From JADJNY01 sp046349615 (GTDB taxonomy: Bacteria > Planctomycetota > UBA1135 > GCA-002686595): a stretch of DNA of 64,000 nt. The notes beneath the pieces were generated by a model. The model saw nothing but the letters and a program-made list of their open reading frames with translations. It did not search any database and was not told the DNA's origin. Positions 9,137 to 18,148 of the stretch are shown here, one piece after another (positions within the stretch are counted from its first letter, which is position 1; every line of letters begins with the position of its first letter). The stretch lies in contig JAXMBZ010000016.1 of the NCBI GenBank assembly GCA_046349615.1, positions 53,575 through 117,574 on the forward strand, in the 5' to 3' direction. Made by a program: the position numbers and the translations under genes.

Positions 9137-10164
9137 GCGGGAGCGCGCTGCTCGACGTCGCGGGCCTCTCGGTCGAGTTCCCGACCGCGCGCGGATCGGT
9201 GCGCGCCGTCGACGCGCTCTCGTTCCAGGTCGGGCGCGGCGAGACGCTCGCGGTCGTCGGCGAGTCGGGCTCGGGCAAGTCGACGGCGCAGCTCGCGCTG
9301 ATCGACCTCCTCCCCGCCGCGCGCACGAGCGTCGCGCGCGTCGTCTTCGACGGCCGCGACGTCACGGCGCCCGCCGCGCGGCGCGCGCTGCGCGGACGCG
9401 AGGTCGGCTTCGTGTTCCAGGACCCGCTCGGCGCGCTGCACCCGCTGCTCACGATCGAGCGACAGCTCACCGAGGTGCTCGAGACGCACGAAGGACTCTC
9501 ACGCGCGAAGGCCCGCGACCGCGCCGTCTCCGCGCTCGAGGAGGTCGGCGTGCCGAGCGCGCGCGAGCGGCTCGAGGCGTACCCGCACGAGCTCTCCGGC
9601 GGCCTGCGGCAGCGCGTGACGATCGCGCTCGCGTTGATCGCGCGGCCGAAGCTGCTCGTCGCGGACGAGCCGACGACGGCGCTCGACGTGACGCTGCAGC
9701 GGCAGGTGCTCGAGCTCCTCGCGACGCTGCGCCGCGAGCGCGGGCTCGGCGTCGTGCTCGTGACGCACTCGCTCGGCGTCGTCGCACACCAGGCGGACCG
9801 CGTGCTCGTGATGTACGCGGGCCGCGCGGTCGAGGAAGGGCCCGTCGACGAGGTGCTCGCCGCGCCGCGCCATCCGTACACGCGCGCGCTCCTGCAGAGC
9901 GTCCCGCGCCTCGACGGCGACCCCACGGAGCCGCTCCCCGCGATCGGGGGCGCGCCGCCGGATCTCGCGCGGCTCCCCGCGGGGTGCGCGTTCGCGCCGC
10001 GCTGTCCGCTCGTGCGCGAGCGGTGTCAAAGCGAGCGGCCGGTCGCGACGTTCGACGGCGCGCGCGCGACGGCGTGCTTCGTCGCGGAGGACGAGGCGCG
10101 CGACCGCAAGAACCGCGCAGGCGTCGCGGTGAGCCCCGCGCCGCTCGATCGGAGGCCCGCGTGA
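9133..10164 (+). CDS. Peptide ABC transporter ATPase (OppD-like)
   Basis: This cytoplasmic nucleotide-binding subunit powers the rightward importer. Walker A is GESGSGKST near residue 48, the ABC signature is LSGGLRQRV near 157, Walker B is LLVADEPTTALDV near 175, and the switch histidine is in VTHSLGVV. The C-terminal oligo_HPY region follows (PHPYTRALLQSVPRLD, then GCAFAPRCPLVRERC with the conserved cysteines), which marks OppD/DppD. Length is 343 residues. The GTG start at 9133 overlaps the permease stop by 4 bases, and the stop overlaps the next ATPase start. About 20 polar residues trail the conserved domain. Confidence 0.95.
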   Translation: MSGSALLDVAGLSVEFPTARGSVRAVDALSFQVGRGETLAVVGESGSGKSTAQLALIDLLPAARTSVARVVFDGRDVTAPAARRALRGREVGFVFQDPLGALHPLLTIERQLTEVLETHEGLSRAKARDRAVSALEEVGVPSARERLEAYPHELSGGLRQRVTIALALIARPKLLVADEPTTALDVTLQRQVLELLATLRRERGLGVVLVTHSLGVVAHQADRVLVMYAGRAVEEGPVDEVLAAPRHPYTRALLQSVPRLDGDPTEPLPAIGGAPPDLARLPAGCAFAPRCPLVRERCQSERPVATFDGARATACFVAEDEARDRKNRAGVAVSPAPLDRRPA

Positions 10165-10979
10165 ACGCGCTCCTCGACGTCCGCGACCTCGTCGTGCGCT
10201 TCCCCGCGCGATCGAGCGGTGGGCCGCGCGAGTTCCTCGCCGTCGACGGCGTCTCGTTCGCGCTCACGCGCGGCGAGGCGCTCGGCCTCGTCGGCGAGTC
10301 GGGCTCGGGCAAGTCGACGATCGCACGCGCGGTGCTCGGCCTCGCGCGGCCGAGCGCGGGCTCGATCCGCTTCGACGGCGTCGAGCTCGTCGGCGCGAAC
10401 GAGCGCGCGCGGCGCGCGGCCGCGCGGCGCATCGGCGTCGTCTTCCAGGACCCGTTCGCCGCGCTCGACCCGCGCTGGACCGCGCTCTCGATCGTCGCGG
10501 AGCCGCTCGCGCTCCAGGGCCGCCTCGACCGCGCCGCCCGACGACGTCGCGCCGCGCAGCTCCTCGAGCAGGTCGGCCTCGACCCGCGCCACGGCGAGCG
10601 TTTCCCCCACGAATTCTCGGGCGGACAGCGCCAGCGCATCGCGATCGCGCGCGCCCTCGCGAGCGAGCCCGAGCTCCTGCTGCTCGACGAACCGACGAGC
10701 GCGCTCGACGTCTCCGTGCAGGCCTCGATCGTCAACCTGCTCGCGGAGCTCGCGCGCGCGAAGGGGCTCGCGTACCTCTTCATCTCGCACGACCTCGCGG
10801 TCGTGCGCCGGCTCTGCGGACGCGTGCTCGTGCTCCAGAAGGGCCGCGTCGTCGAGGCGGGGACGCGGGACGAGCTCTTCGGCGCGCCGCGCCACGCGTA
10901 CACGCGCGCGCTGCTCGCCGCCGTGCCGGAGGTGCCGCGCGCCGTCCCACCTGCTACCCTCCGCTCCCCCACCGCATGA
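10161..10979 (+). CDS. Peptide ABC transporter ATPase (OppF-like), short form
   Basis: This is the second ATPase of the rightward importer, expected to pair with the OppD-like subunit. Walker A GESGSGKST, signature FSGGQRQRI, Walker B LLLDEPTSALDV and FISHDLAVV are all intact. It is 272 residues and stops shortly after HAYTRALLAAVPEVP, so it lacks the cysteine-containing C-terminal extension found in most OppF proteins of about 320 residues. The GTG start overlaps the oppD stop. Its stop overlaps the ATG of the GldA-like gene (ATGA), which joins the importer to the next module. Confidence 0.92.
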   Translation: MNALLDVRDLVVRFPARSSGGPREFLAVDGVSFALTRGEALGLVGESGSGKSTIARAVLGLARPSAGSIRFDGVELVGANERARRAAARRIGVVFQDPFAALDPRWTALSIVAEPLALQGRLDRAARRRRAAQLLEQVGLDPRHGERFPHEFSGGQRQRIAIARALASEPELLLLDEPTSALDVSVQASIVNLLAELARAKGLAYLFISHDLAVVRRLCGRVLVLQKGRVVEAGTRDELFGAPRHAYTRALLAAVPEVPRAVPPATLRSPTA

Positions 10980-11752
10980 TCCGCGTCGCGAACGTCACGC
11001 ACGACTATGGAGCGCAGCGCGCGCTCGACGCGGTCTCGTTCGAGGTCCGCGCGGGCGAGGTCGTCGGGTTCCTCGGTCCGAACGGCGCGGGCAAGTCGAC
11101 GCTCTTCAAGCTGCTCTCGACGTACCTCCCCGTGCAGTCCGGCACGATCGAGGTCGCGGGCTTCGACGTCGCGCGCGCGCCGCTCGAGGTCCGCGCGCGC
11201 ATCGGCTATCTGCCGGAGCACGACCCGCTCTTCGAAGGCATGCGCGTCGACCGCTTCCTCGCGTTCGTCGGCGCGGCGCACGGGCTCGAGCGCGACGAGC
11301 TCGCGGCGCGCGCCGCGTGGGTCGTCGAGCGCTGCGACCTCGGCGCGGTGCTCGCGAAGCGCGTGCGCGAGTGCTCGAAGGGTTTCCGTCAACGCATCGG
11401 GCTCGCGGCGGCGCTGATCCACGACCCGCCCGTGCTCCTGCTCGACGAGCCGACGCACGGGCTCGATCCGCTCCAGGTCGCGAGCTTCCGCGCGTTCGTG
11501 CGCGAGCTCGCGCCGGGCCGCGCGGTGCTCTTCTCGAGCCACGTCCTCGCCGAGGTCGCGTCCGTCAGCGACCGGCTCCTCCTGCTCGTCGGCGGGCGGA
11601 TCGTGCTCGACGGGCCGCGCGCCGAGCTCGAGGAGCGGGCGCGGCGCGGCGGGCGCACGCTCGAGGACCTCGTGCTCGAGGCGGTGCGGGATTCCCGCTC
11701 CCGCGATCCGCGGGGCTCCGGTAGGCTCGAACGGGAAGGAGCCGCGTCGTGA
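10976..11752 (+). CDS. ABC exporter ATPase (GldA-like)
   Basis: This is the ATP-binding subunit of an ABC-2 type transporter. Walker A GPNGAGKST, the signature CSKGFRQRI (an SKG variant common in GldA/CcmA-like ATPases instead of LSGGQ), Walker B VLLLDEPTHGLDP and SSHVLAEV are visible in 258 residues. Its partners appear to be the membrane protein at 12098 and the GldG-like protein at 12883. In Bacteroidetes the GldA-GldF-GldG set serves gliding. In Planctomycetota the same set occurs in non-gliding strains and its cargo is unknown. The ATG overlaps the OppF stop by 4 bases. Confidence 0.9.
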   Translation: MIRVANVTHDYGAQRALDAVSFEVRAGEVVGFLGPNGAGKSTLFKLLSTYLPVQSGTIEVAGFDVARAPLEVRARIGYLPEHDPLFEGMRVDRFLAFVGAAHGLERDELAARAAWVVERCDLGAVLAKRVRECSKGFRQRIGLAAALIHDPPVLLLDEPTHGLDPLQVASFRAFVRELAPGRAVLFSSHVLAEVASVSDRLLLLVGGRIVLDGPRAELEERARRGGRTLEDLVLEAVRDSRSRDPRGSGRLEREGAAS

Positions 11753-11937
11753 CCCCCCACCTGTCCCTTCGTTTCGCGCCGGACGAAGCGCCGCGCGGCG
11801 TGCTCGAGCGCGAGCTCGGGCGGCAGAGCGAGCGTTTCTCGCCCGCCGAACGCCCGCTCGAGGTCGAGCTCGACCTCCGCGCGCCGCTCCTCGCCCCCGT
11901 GGAACCGGTGGAGCCCGTCGAGCTCGCGCGCCGCTGA
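11749..11937 (+). CDS. Small hypothetical protein, 62 residues
   Basis: A GTG overlapping the preceding stop (GTGA at 11749-11752) opens a 62-residue frame that is acidic and proline-rich at its end (VEPVEPVEL). No signal, membrane segment or known motif is visible. Its support is the coupling overlap, which is the rule in this operon, and the fact that it fills part of a gap of about 345 bases that would otherwise interrupt the operon. Composition alone could produce such a frame in DNA of this GC content. The 160 bases after it show nothing further. Confidence 0.35.
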   Translation: MTPHLSLRFAPDEAPRGVLERELGRQSERFSPAERPLEVELDLRAPLLAPVEPVEPVELARR

Positions 11938-12097
11938 CGCGCGCGATGCACGGCGCTCCACACCGAGCTCTCGCGTCGCGTCGGCCGCCGCGTTCGCGCC
12001 GCGCGCTCCGGTTCGATCTCGCGCGCGCCCGTTCGCGTGAACTCCCCCTCGCCCCGCCCTTGAACGTCGCGCGCGCGACCGGGAGCATGAGGCGCGC

Positions 12098-12886
12098 GTG
12101 AACGATTCCACGACGAGCTCCGCTCCCTCCGTGCGCGGCCGCCGGCCGCGCTTCGCGCAGGGCGTGCGCGCCGTGCTCGCGCGCGAGCTCGGCGGCTGGT
12201 TCGACGCGCCGCTCGCGTGGCTCGCGCTCGCGCTCTCGCTGTTCGCGACGAGCTCGTGGTTCCTGAACGAGTTCTTCCTCGCGAACCGCCTCGACCTCGC
12301 GCCGCTCTTCGCGCGCCTCCCGTGGATCTACGTGCTGCTCGTGCCCGCGCTCGCGATGCGCGTGTGGTCCGAGGACCTGCGCGCGCGCACGTTCGAGCTC
12401 TGGATGACGCTGCCCTTGACGCCGCTCCAGGTCGTGCTCGGCAAGTACCTCGCGGCGCTGCTCGTGCTCGCCGCGTTCCTCCTCGGCACGCTGCCCGTGC
12501 TCGCGTACGTCGAGACGCTCGGGAGCCCGGACCTCGGGCGCGTCGTCGCGGGCTACCTCGGCGCGTTCCTGCTCGGCGCGCAACTGCTCGCGCTCGGCGT
12601 GCTCGCGTCGGCACTCTTCGCGGACCAACTCGCGGCGTTCCTCGTCGCGGCGGTGCTCGCGGGCGTCGAGCTCGCGCTCGGCGACGAGCGCGTCGTCGCG
12701 GTGCTCGACGGGCTCGCGCCCGCGCTCGGCGCCGGCTCCGGCCTCGCGCGCGTCGCGTCGGGGCTGCCGCGCTACGAGGGCTTCGTCGCGGGCAGCGTCG
12801 GGCTCGCGCCGATCCTGTGGTTCCTCGCGACGACGGCGGCCGCGCTCTGGGCGAACGTCCGCGTCGCGGAGCGCGCGCGGTCGTGA
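12098..12886 (+). CDS. ABC-2 type transporter membrane protein (GldF-like)
   Basis: This is the permease of the Gld-like exporter. The 262-residue protein has six hydrophobic segments after a 45-residue hydrophilic start. Family landmarks are the position of WSEDLRARTFELWMTLPLTP near residue 90 (the conserved RxxGTxExLxTxPxT-type loop of GldF and ABC-2 permeases) and VLGKYLAALLVLAAFLL directly after it. The GTG at 12098 is the first possible start. The stop overlaps the next gene by 4 bases (GTGA). It presumably works with the ATPase at 10976. Confidence 0.82.
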   Translation: MNDSTTSSAPSVRGRRPRFAQGVRAVLARELGGWFDAPLAWLALALSLFATSSWFLNEFFLANRLDLAPLFARLPWIYVLLVPALAMRVWSEDLRARTFELWMTLPLTPLQVVLGKYLAALLVLAAFLLGTLPVLAYVETLGSPDLGRVVAGYLGAFLLGAQLLALGVLASALFADQLAAFLVAAVLAGVELALGDERVVAVLDGLAPALGAGSGLARVASGLPRYEGFVAGSVGLAPILWFLATTAAALWANVRVAERARS

Positions 12887-15800
12887 CGAAGTCGCGCGCG
12901 AGCTCCCCCCGCGTCGCGCTCGCGCTCGCGGCGCTGCTCGCGCTCCTCGCGGCCGCGCTCGCGGCGGACCTCGTGCCCGCGCGCCTCGCGTTCGACGCGG
13001 GCCGCGAGCGGCGCCATGCGCTCGATCCGCGCCTCGCGGCCGCGCTCGAGCGCGCCGAGGGCGAGGTGGTGCTCGCGTGGTTCGGCACGGACGCCGCGGA
13101 GCTCCCGCCCGGCTGGCGCGACGTGCCCGGCGCCGTCGACGACCTCGAGCGCGCGCTCGCGAGCTCGCCGCACTCGAAGCGCGTGCGCATCGAACGCTTC
13201 CGTCCCGAGAGCGACGCCGACGCCGCGCGGTTCGCGGCGCGGCTCGGCCTCTCCGCGCACGCGGTGCGCACGCGGCGCGGCGACGGTTGGAGCGAGACGC
13301 AGGTCTGGTCCGCGCTGCGCATCGCCGACGGCGCGCGCGGCGCCGCAGTGCTCCCCGCCCTCGAGCCCGACCTCGCGCCGCGCCTCCAGGAGCTCGTCGC
13401 CGCCGAGCTCGACGCACTGCGCGCGCCGCGCAAGGCGCGCATCGCGGTCGCCGCGCCGGACGAGTTCCTCGCGCTGCGCACGGCGCTCGGCGCGCACGCG
13501 GACGTGTTCGACCTCGACTTCGAGCGCACGGCGCGCGTCCCCGACGACGCGGACGTGCTCGTGTGGCTCGACCCGCGCGCCGCGACGTCCGCGCACGTGC
13601 GCGAGCTCGAGCGCTTCCTCGCCGCCGGCGGCTCCGCGTGGATCGCGGCCGCGCCCCACGCCGCGCGCATCGCGCAGGACGCCGCGGGCGCGCGCCTCGA
13701 GCGCGCCGGCGCGGACGACGGCGCGGACGCCGCGCGTGCGCTCTTCGCGCAGTTCGGCGTCGAGCTCTCGCGCGGCGTCGTGCTCGAGGAGCGCGGCGCG
13801 GCGGCGAACGCGAAATCCGAACTCGCGCTGCGCGTCGCGTCGATCGGCGAGCACCAGGACTTCCGCGCGCTCGCGAGCGAGCCCGGCGGCACGGTCTACT
13901 TCGTCGCACCGAGCGCGCTCGAGCCCGACGCGACCCGCCTCGACGAACTCGCGCTCGACTTCCGCGCGCTCGCGTGCTCGAGCGCCGCGGGCTTCCAGGC
14001 CGCGCTCGACCGCCCGCAGCCGCTCGCGGAGCTCGCCGCCGGCCGCGGCCGCGAGCGCGCCGGAGCGCAGGTCCTCGCCGCGCTGCTCGCGCCGCGCGAT
14101 CCGTGGCGCGGCGCGCTCGTCCTGTTCGGCTCGTCGAGCCCGTTCGGCGACCGCGAACTCGGCGACGCGAAGACCGCGCACGCGGGGCTCGTCGATGCCG
14201 TGCGCGCCGAGCTGGCGTCGACCGCGCGCGCCGTGCGGCGCTCCGTCGCGCGCGAGCGCACTCCGCCGCTCGCCGCGACCGCGCCGGGGGAGCGCCTCGT
14301 CGCGCGCCTGCTCGTCGCGGGCGTGCCTACGCTCCTCGCGCTCGGTCTCGCGCTCTCCGCGGCGGCGCGCGGCGGGACTCGGCCCGGGGGCACGGCACGC
14401 GCGCTCCTCGTCCCCGGCGCGTGCGCGCTCGCGGCGTGTGCGGCGCTCGCGTGGGCTCCGAGCTCGTTCGCGCTCGACACGACGCGCGAGCGCGCGCACG
14501 CGGCCCCCACCGACCCCGACGGTCCGTTCGCGCGCCTCGCCGCGGAGGCCGAGCGCTCGAACGCGAGCGCGCGCCTCGACGCGTTCGTGTCGCCGCGCGC
14601 CGAGCTGCCGCCCGAGCTCCGCGCGCCGCTCGAACGCGCGGTCGAGCGCGTGCGCGCCGTCGCGGAGCTCTCGCCGCGCTTCTCCGCGGCCGTGCGCCGC
14701 GTTTCCGCCGCGGAGGACGCCGCGCTCGCGCCCGCCGCCGCGCGCGCGGGGCCGGTGCCCACGCTGCGCGCGACCTCGACGCTCGACGAGGTCACCGAGG
14801 TCCGCGCGATCCGCGCTTCGCTCGTCGTCTCGAACCCCGCGCGGCCCGAGCTCGCCGAGCGGATCGACCTCGGCGACGCGCGCGCGGCGGAGGACGTCGA
14901 TCTCGCGCTCGCCGCGGCGCTCGAGCGCGTCCTCGGCGGCCCGCGGCGCGTCGTCGCGTTCGCGGGCGGCGAGGAGCGGCTCTCCCCCGCCGAGGCGCTG
15001 CTCGAGTTCGAGCGCCGCGGACGCTTCGCGCCGCGCGCGGGCGCGCGGTTCGAGCTCGCGCGCGCCGCGCTCGTCCGCGCGGGCTACGTCGTCGTCGACG
15101 TCGACCCCGAGCGTCCGGTCGTGCCCGACGACGCCGCGGCGCTCGTGTGGCTCGCCCCGCGCCGCGACGCCGCGCCGCTCGGCGTCGAGCTCGCGCGCGT
15201 GCTCCACCGCGGCGGCGCCGCGCTCGTCGCGCTGCAGACGTGGAAGCTGCGCCCGATGCGCGGCGGGACGCGCGCCGCGGGCGCGCTCGGGTTGTGGCCC
15301 GAGCCGCAGTTCCCCGAGCTCGACGAAGCCTGGCTGCCGCGCCTCGGCGTGACGCTGCCGCGCGAGGTCGTGTCCGACGCGCGGAAGGGCGCGCTCGACC
15401 TCGACGTCAAGGTGCAACTCGACGGCGGCCGCGCGCGGATCGCGCGCGAACACGTCGACGCGCCCGTGATCGTGCGCGCGGCGCCGACGAGCGAGGCGCT
15501 CGGCGCGCTCGCTGCCCGCGCGCTCCCGGAACTGGTGCTCGCACTGCCCTCGCGCATCGAGCTCGACCGCGTCGCGCTCGCGCAAGCGGGCCTCGCCGCG
15601 ACGCCGCTCTGGACGACCTCGCCCGCCGCGTGGACGAGCGCATGGAGCGGCGGCGACCTCGGCGCGGACGCGCTCACGATCTCCGCCGGTGGGAGCGCGC
15701 GCGGTCCGTTCGCGCTCGGCGTGCTCCTCCGCGGCCCGTTCCCGGGGCCCGAGATCGAGCCGAAGTGGAGCGCCGAGTCCGCGCGACTCCCCCGCGACGA

Positions 15801-16200
15801 ACGCTCGGCTCCGGGCGCGCTCGTGCTCCTCGGATCGTCGGAGGCGTTCACGAACGACGCGCTGCGCGCGCACCCCGAGGCGGAGCGCGCGCTCGTGCAA
15901 AGCGTCGCCGCGCTCGCGAGCCCGCGCGACGTCGCCGTGCTCGCGGGCGCGCGCCCCGCGCCGGCGGGGCTCCCGGTGCAGGGCGCGCGCGAGCGGCTCT
16001 CCGCGCGCGTGCTGCTCGCGGGCGCCGTGCCGCTCGCGCTGCTCCTCGCCGCCGTGCTCCACGGCGCACGACGGAGGCGCGCGGCGCTCGTCGTCGGCAC
16101 GCTTCCGACACGGCTCGAAGAGAGGTCGCGTCAGAACGCGGACGATCGCTTCGCGCGTGGGGCGCGCGGCGACGAGCGCCGCCGGGAGGACGACGCGTGA
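12883..16200 (+). CDS. GldG-like auxiliary protein with an apparent internal duplication
   Basis: This 1105-residue membrane-anchored protein belongs with the GldA/GldF-like transporter. It begins with one membrane helix (ALALAALLALLAAALAA). Two similar GldG-type halves follow. The first has VLVWLDPRAATSAHVRELERFLAAGG near residue 220 and ends with ALVLFGSSSPFGDRELGD near 415 plus two membrane helices. The second has ALVWLAPRRDAAPLGVELARVLHRGG near 750 and ends with ALVLLGSSEAFTNDALRA near 975 plus a final helix. Ordinary GldG is about 500-560 residues with one such half, so a fusion or tandem duplication is likely. GTGA overlaps link it to both neighbours. The extracytoplasmic ligand is unknown. 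Confidence 0.78.
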   Translation: MTKSRASSPRVALALAALLALLAAALAADLVPARLAFDAGRERRHALDPRLAAALERAEGEVVLAWFGTDAAELPPGWRDVPGAVDDLERALASSPHSKRVRIERFRPESDADAARFAARLGLSAHAVRTRRGDGWSETQVWSALRIADGARGAAVLPALEPDLAPRLQELVAAELDALRAPRKARIAVAAPDEFLALRTALGAHADVFDLDFERTARVPDDADVLVWLDPRAATSAHVRELERFLAAGGSAWIAAAPHAARIAQDAAGARLERAGADDGADAARALFAQFGVELSRGVVLEERGAAANAKSELALRVASIGEHQDFRALASEPGGTVYFVAPSALEPDATRLDELALDFRALACSSAAGFQAALDRPQPLAELAAGRGRERAGAQVLAALLAPRDPWRGALVLFGSSSPFGDRELGDAKTAHAGLVDAVRAELASTARAVRRSVARERTPPLAATAPGERLVARLLVAGVPTLLALGLALSAAARGGTRPGGTARALLVPGACALAACAALAWAPSSFALDTTRERAHAAPTDPDGPFARLAAEAERSNASARLDAFVSPRAELPPELRAPLERAVERVRAVAELSPRFSAAVRRVSAAEDAALAPAAARAGPVPTLRATSTLDEVTEVRAIRASLVVSNPARPELAERIDLGDARAAEDVDLALAAALERVLGGPRRVVAFAGGEERLSPAEALLEFERRGRFAPRAGARFELARAALVRAGYVVVDVDPERPVVPDDAAALVWLAPRRDAAPLGVELARVLHRGGAALVALQTWKLRPMRGGTRAAGALGLWPEPQFPELDEAWLPRLGVTLPREVVSDARKGALDLDVKVQLDGGRARIAREHVDAPVIVRAAPTSEALGALAARALPELVLALPSRIELDRVALAQAGLAATPLWTTSPAAWTSAWSGGDLGADALTISAGGSARGPFALGVLLRGPFPGPEIEPKWSAESARLPRDERSAPGALVLLGSSEAFTNDALRAHPEAERALVQSVAALASPRDVAVLAGARPAPAGLPVQGARERLSARVLLAGAVPLALLLAAVLHGARRRRAALVVGTLPTRLEERSRQNADDRFARGARGDERRREDDA

Positions 16201-17243
16201 CGCGCGCACTCCTCGTGCTCGCGGTCGTCGTCGCGGGCCTCGTCGCGCTCCGCGCGCGCTTCGGTGACCGCGGGCCGGGCGCGAGCGCGCGCATCGAACG
16301 CCTTGCCGTCCTCGCGAGCGACCGCACCGTCGCCGCCGTCTCCGTCGAGACCTCGGGCGCGTCCGGTGAGGACGTGCGCTGGCTCTTCGCGCGGTCGAAG
16401 GGCCGCTGGCGCGCGCGCGAAGCGTTCGGCGCGTACCTCGACGAGGCCGCGTTCCAGGCGTGGTTCGCCGATCTGCTCGACGCGCGCGGCGCGCTCGCCG
16501 ACGACGACCCCGCGCGCGCGGAAGCGTTCGGTCTCGGGCCCAAGGCGCGCGTGCGCGTCGCGCTCCACGGGACGAAGGTGCTCGAGGCGCCGGACAAGGA
16601 CGAGCTCGCGGTGTTCGAGCTCGGGCGCGCCGGCGGCCGCGTGTTCGGACGGCGCGCGGGCGACGCGCGCATCCTCGAGCTCGACCGCGACCTGCTCGCT
16701 CCGCTCGGTCCGCTCGCGCCCGGAGTGCTGCCCGCGCTCGTCGACCTCCACCTCCTCGCGGGCAGCCTCGAACCGGGGACGGTCGGGCTCGCGCGCGTCG
16801 TGCTCGAGCACCGCGGCGGCGAGCGGCTCGTGCTCGAGCGCGGCGGGCCCGGCGACGCGGAGCCGAAGTGGACGCTCGCGCGCGCGGGCGACGCGCCCGA
16901 GGACGTGCTCCCGTGGCGCGCGGGCGGCTTCATGGGGCTCCTCTTCCGCGGACGCGGCCTCGGCTTCGCCGCGCCGAGCGAGGCGCCCGCGCTCGGGCTC
17001 GACGCGCCGCTCGCGCGGCTCGTGCTCCAGCCCGACGCCGGCCCGGAGATCGAGCTCCTCGTCTCCGACAGGAACGCCGCGAACGAAGCGTGGGTGTGGA
17101 ACCGGCGCTCGAACCTCGTCCTGCGCATCGACGCGGCGACGCACGCGGAGCTCGTCCCCGACGCGGCGGCGTTCACGACGAAGGACGGCGGGAACCCGTG
17201 GGAGCGCTGGCTGCAGAACCTCGGGCCGAAGGAGCGCAGGTGA
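16197..17243 (+). CDS. DUF4340-type membrane-anchored protein
   Basis: This is the last gene of the 12-kb operon, 348 residues, with an N-terminal membrane anchor (ALLVLAVVVAGLVALRARFG) and a large presumably periplasmic domain. The pattern of repeated short blocks around W and FG positions (VRWLFARSKGRWRARE; EAFGLGPKARVRVALHG) and its place after a GldG-like gene are typical of DUF4340 proteins, which usually close GldA-F-G clusters. No catalytic motif is visible. The GTG start overlaps the previous stop (GTGA). It converges on the LOG-family gene, with only 6 bases between the two stops. Confidence 0.7.
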   Translation: MTRALLVLAVVVAGLVALRARFGDRGPGASARIERLAVLASDRTVAAVSVETSGASGEDVRWLFARSKGRWRAREAFGAYLDEAAFQAWFADLLDARGALADDDPARAEAFGLGPKARVRVALHGTKVLEAPDKDELAVFELGRAGGRVFGRRAGDARILELDRDLLAPLGPLAPGVLPALVDLHLLAGSLEPGTVGLARVVLEHRGGERLVLERGGPGDAEPKWTLARAGDAPEDVLPWRAGGFMGLLFRGRGLGFAAPSEAPALGLDAPLARLVLQPDAGPEIELLVSDRNAANEAWVWNRRSNLVLRIDAATHAELVPDAAAFTTKDGGNPWERWLQNLGPKERR

Positions 17244-17249
17244 GCGCGA

Positions 17250-18026
17250 TCAGCGTTCGCCGAAGAGCCAGCGCCGCGGGCGCGGCTTCGTCGGGCGCAG
17301 GCCGAACTTGCGCGTCGCGTGCTCGTGGATCACGCGCCGCGCTTCCGCGGGCGAGTCGGTGAACACGAGCCGGCGCGCGTCGGCGGGATCGATCGTTCCT
17401 TCCTCGACCATCTTCTCGAAGAGCTCGCGCAAGCACGCCCAGTACTCGACGCCCATCAGCACGACCGGGAAGTCCTGGATCTTGCCGGTCTGGATCAGCG
17501 TGATCGTCTCGAAGATCTCGTCCATCGTGCCGAAGCCGCCGGGCAGGACGACGAACGCGTACGAGTACTTCACGAGCATCACCTTGCGCACGAAGAAGTG
17601 CTCGAACGTCACCCACCGATCGAGGTAGGGATTCGGCAGCTGCTCCTTCGGCAGCACGATGTTGACGCCGACGGAGCGTCCGCCGACGTCCTTCGCGCCG
17701 CGGTTCGCCGCCTCCATGATCCCGGGACCGCCGCCGGTCATCACGGTGAAGCCCGCGCCCGCGACCTCGCGGCCGACCGCGCGGCCGAGCTCGTACCAAC
17801 GATGTCCCGCGGGGAAGCGCGCCGAACCGAACACGGTGACGCACGGACCGACGAAGTGGAGTGCGCGGAAGCCGCGCACGAACTCGACGCCGATGCGGAA
17901 CGCGTCGAGGAGCTCCGTGCGTCGCCGCTGCGGCCCCTCGAGGAACCGGATCTCGCGCGTCGGGGCGGCGGTCTTGCCCCACTCGGTCGGCGGCGGGGAC
18001 GACGTCGAGTTCGATTCCGAGCTCAT
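17250..18026 (-). CDS. LOG-family protein (TIGR00730; cytokinin riboside 5'-monophosphate phosphoribohydrolase-like)
   Basis: This is a cytoplasmic Rossmann-fold hydrolase of the lysine decarboxylase-like/LOG family. Members cleave ribose 5-phosphate from N-modified AMP or act as general nucleotide 5'-monophosphate nucleosidases. The hallmark motif PGGFGTMDE occurs near residue 165, and VMTGGGPGIMEAANRGA near 100 is the first nucleotide-binding loop. ATG 18026 (258 residues) is preferred to the GTG/ATG 30 bases upstream because a -10-like TAGGTT lies at 18040-18035, which would place the transcript start next to this ATG. The annotated cytokinin activity is family knowledge; the in vivo substrate is unknown. 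Confidence 0.88.
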   Translation of the reverse strand: MSSESNSTSSPPPTEWGKTAAPTREIRFLEGPQRRRTELLDAFRIGVEFVRGFRALHFVGPCVTVFGSARFPAGHRWYELGRAVGREVAGAGFTVMTGGGPGIMEAANRGAKDVGGRSVGVNIVLPKEQLPNPYLDRWVTFEHFFVRKVMLVKYSYAFVVLPGGFGTMDEIFETITLIQTGKIQDFPVVLMGVEYWACLRELFEKMVEEGTIDPADARRLVFTDSPAEARRVIHEHATRKFGLRPTKPRPRRWLFGER

Positions 18027-18148
18027 GCGCTCGGAACCTACGGAATCGCGGCGCACGGCGCCATCCGCACGAAGCTCGTTCGTCGCTCGTGGGGAGGGAG
18101 CGCCGCGAAGCCCCCGCTATACTCCCGCGCCCTCATCGAGCCCACCCC
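18027..18148. promoter_or_regulatory. Divergent promoter region between LOG-family gene and lysC
   Basis: A TATACT at 18118-18123 lies 25 bases before the lysC ATG, and on the other strand TAGGTT at 18040-18035 lies 9 bases before the LOG-family ATG. No convincing -35 boxes were found for either, so these are weak predictions. Confidence 0.3.

Noticed and set aside
11938..12097. Promoter for the GldF-like gene (TTGAAC at 12060)
   Set aside because: No acceptable -10 box at 16-18 bases; the gene is probably transcribed from the operon promoter.
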